This document shows positions 6,332-7,282 of a stretch of DNA of 7,282 bases, one piece after another. Position numbers and translations under genes: made by a program. The stretch lies in the NCBI GenBank assembly GCA_900772495.1, contig CAAHEJ010000038.1, forward strand, positions 1 through 7,282. The letters run 5' to 3'. The stretch comes from an uncultured Campylobacter sp. (lineage in GTDB: Bacteria > Campylobacterota > Campylobacteria > Campylobacterales > Campylobacteraceae). The notes beneath the pieces were generated by a model. That model did no database searches, was not told the DNA's origin, and saw only the letters and a program-made list of their open reading frames with translations. Positions within the stretch are counted from its first letter, which is position 1. The number at the start of each line of letters is the position of its first letter.

Positions 6332-6445
6332 AAAAAAGCCAAAAATTCGCTAAATTTTAGGCAAAATTGAGTGAATTTAAGCGGATTTGCCTTGTCGTGT
6401 GGGTTTGGAGTGAGTCTTGCGAGTGTGGTTTTTCTCTGTAATTGG

Positions 6446-6490
6446 GAAAAAATTTTTGAAAAATTTGCGTGGTTTGCCATTATTGCCACG
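6446..6490 (-). terminator. Possible intrinsic terminator after the transferase gene
   Basis: On the minus strand CGTGG (6490-6486) and CCACG (6472-6468) form a five-pair stem with a 13-base loop. CAAATTTTTC and then a second T-run follow, about 30 bases after the stop codon. Stem position and T-tract fit a terminator; the short stem and large loop make it weak. Confidence 0.35.
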
Positions 6491-6520
6491 AATTTAGCAA
6501 AGCCGAATTTATGACAAAAT

Positions 6521-7282
6521 TTACTCCGCTCTTGGCTGATTTTTAAGCGTTTCATCGTAGTTGATTTCAGCCTTTTTGCCTACAAATCTTTTTCTGTTTG
6601 CGTTAAATTCAGTGTTAAAAAGGCTTCTTTGTGGCTCAAAGCCCGAAATTTCAAAGCCCGCTATATCAATGAGGGCGTGGATTAAATCATCTATCATAAA
6701 GGGTTTTTTCGTGGCATTTTTAATCCGCGCGTAAATTTCAGGGTGTTTGGCGCGAAATTCATCGCTTGCATACACGATAAAGGGGATTTCTAGCATAAAA
6801 CGCGTGATTTTGCTGTCCGTTCGCAAGGGCGCATTGCCCGTGTCAAAGACATCATCGCCGTGGTCGCTTATGTAAAGCACTATGCTGTCGCTGTTTGCAA
6901 AGCGTTTTATGATTTCGTCCAAAATAAAATCCGTGTAAAAAATAGCATTTGCATTTTGCGCAAGGGTTTGTTTGCCCATTGTGCTGCGTATGTCTTGTGC
7001 TTTGAAGCGTTCAAATTCCTTTGGGTAGCGGTTAAAATAATGAATGTGATTGCCCATCAAATGCAAGCTTATGAAAAGGCTTTTGTCCTTATCTTGCGCG
7101 CTCAACACCTTGTCTAAAATCGGCAAAATCGCCCCATCTGGCTTCATCGTGTCAAGGCTATTACCCGCCTTGCTACTACTCGTCCAGTGCAACTCATCGC
7201 TGCGGCTAAATATAGTCGTGGTTGCCTTACTCCAAAGGCTGAATTGCTCTTGGTTTGAGATAACTATACTTTTGTAACCGCC
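6521..7282 (-). CDS. eptC: EptC/CptA-type phosphoethanolamine transferase, C-terminal part (5' end outside window)
   Basis: Sulfatase-fold enzyme of the inner membrane with a periplasmic catalytic domain. It moves phosphoethanolamine from phosphatidylethanolamine to surface glycolipid (lipid A or core), and in C. jejuni EptC also to the flagellar rod. The frame is open to the window edge and 253 residues are visible; an internal TTG at 7192 is not the start, because GGYKSIVISNQEQF upstream of it matches the family's GYK-x4-SNQ motif. Other hallmarks are FISLHLMGNHIHYFNRYP (70-87) and YISDHGDD (137-144) with metal ligands Asp140/His141. RFMLEIPFIVY (161-171), DDLIHALIDIAGF (198-210), EPQRSLFNTEF (216-226) and RFVG (232-235) parallel the C-terminal region of E. 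coli EptC/YijP. The N-terminal membrane segments and the Thr nucleophile are outside the window. The exact acceptor is unknown; other EptA-like transferases are the alternative. Confidence 0.82.
   Translation of the reverse strand, partial: GGYKSIVISNQEQFSLWSKATTTIFSRSDELHWTSSSKAGNSLDTMKPDGAILPILDKVLSAQDKDKSLFISLHLMGNHIHYFNRYPKEFERFKAQDIRSTMGKQTLAQNANAIFYTDFILDEIIKRFANSDSIVLYISDHGDDVFDTGNAPLRTDSKITRFMLEIPFIVYASDEFRAKHPEIYARIKNATKKPFMIDDLIHALIDIAGFEISGFEPQRSLFNTEFNANRKRFVGKKAEINYDETLKNQPRAE

Noticed and set aside
6313..6555. 80-aa open frame on the minus strand between the transferase gene and rodA
   Set aside because: It overlaps the end of the transferase frame, spans the possible terminator and the rodA promoter, has no ribosome site, and its translation shows no domain or signal.
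1..7282. Search for an unrecognised system: mobile element, CRISPR, toxin-antitoxin, defence or phage genes
   Set aside because: All sizeable intact frames are well-known families on one strand with no change of composition, no terminal inverted repeats with transposase, and no regular repeat-spacer array.

Overview
The window most likely comes from a member of the Campylobacterota (Campylobacter or a close Helicobacter-like relative). The evidence is A/T-rich spacers dense in AAATTT, promoters of the form T-tract + TG + TATAAT, Lys/Phe/Leu-rich proteins, and a five-gene ABC import operon that matches, in order and in protein motifs, the NikZYXWV nickel importer described in Campylobacter jejuni. 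G+C looks higher than in C. jejuni (about 40% by eye, not computed). I cannot name the species. Every gene I accept lies on the minus strand, so transcription runs from high to low coordinates.

Layout in the direction of transcription. (1) 7282-6521 is the C-terminal part of a membrane phosphoethanolamine transferase of the EptC/CptA (E. coli YijP) type; its N-terminal half is outside the window. (2) A 228-base spacer holds a possible terminator and a very good extended -10 promoter, then comes rodA (6292-5186), the SEDS peptidoglycan polymerase of rod-shape elongation. (3) A 391-base spacer without a gene has several A/T-rich inverted repeats and a promoter for a tRNA with anticodon CAT (4794-4718). 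(4) A 236-base spacer carries a three-copy CAAAGCAA motif and an extended -10 promoter overlapped by a short palindrome. (5) The import operon follows: periplasmic binding protein (nikZ, 4481-2961), two permeases (nikY 2957-2007, nikX 2014-1223) and two ATPases (nikW 1230-457, nikV 476-1, cut by the window edge).

How the genes work together: the operon encodes a complete nickel/peptide-family (NikABCDE/DppABCDF) importer. NikZ captures the ligand in the periplasm, NikY and NikX form the channel, and NikW and NikV hydrolyse ATP. Genes are separated by 3 bases or overlap by 8 to 20 bases, so translational coupling is likely. In C. jejuni this system supplies nickel for hydrogenase; nickel as substrate here is inferred from resemblance. 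EptC and RodA both act on the cell envelope, but I see no sign that they form a functional unit with the importer.

Overall this is ordinary chromosomal core sequence. I found no mobile element, CRISPR array or new defence-like system. The points that merit a second look are the regulatory DNA around the nikZ promoter, the concentration of non-ATG starts, and small departures from family motifs.
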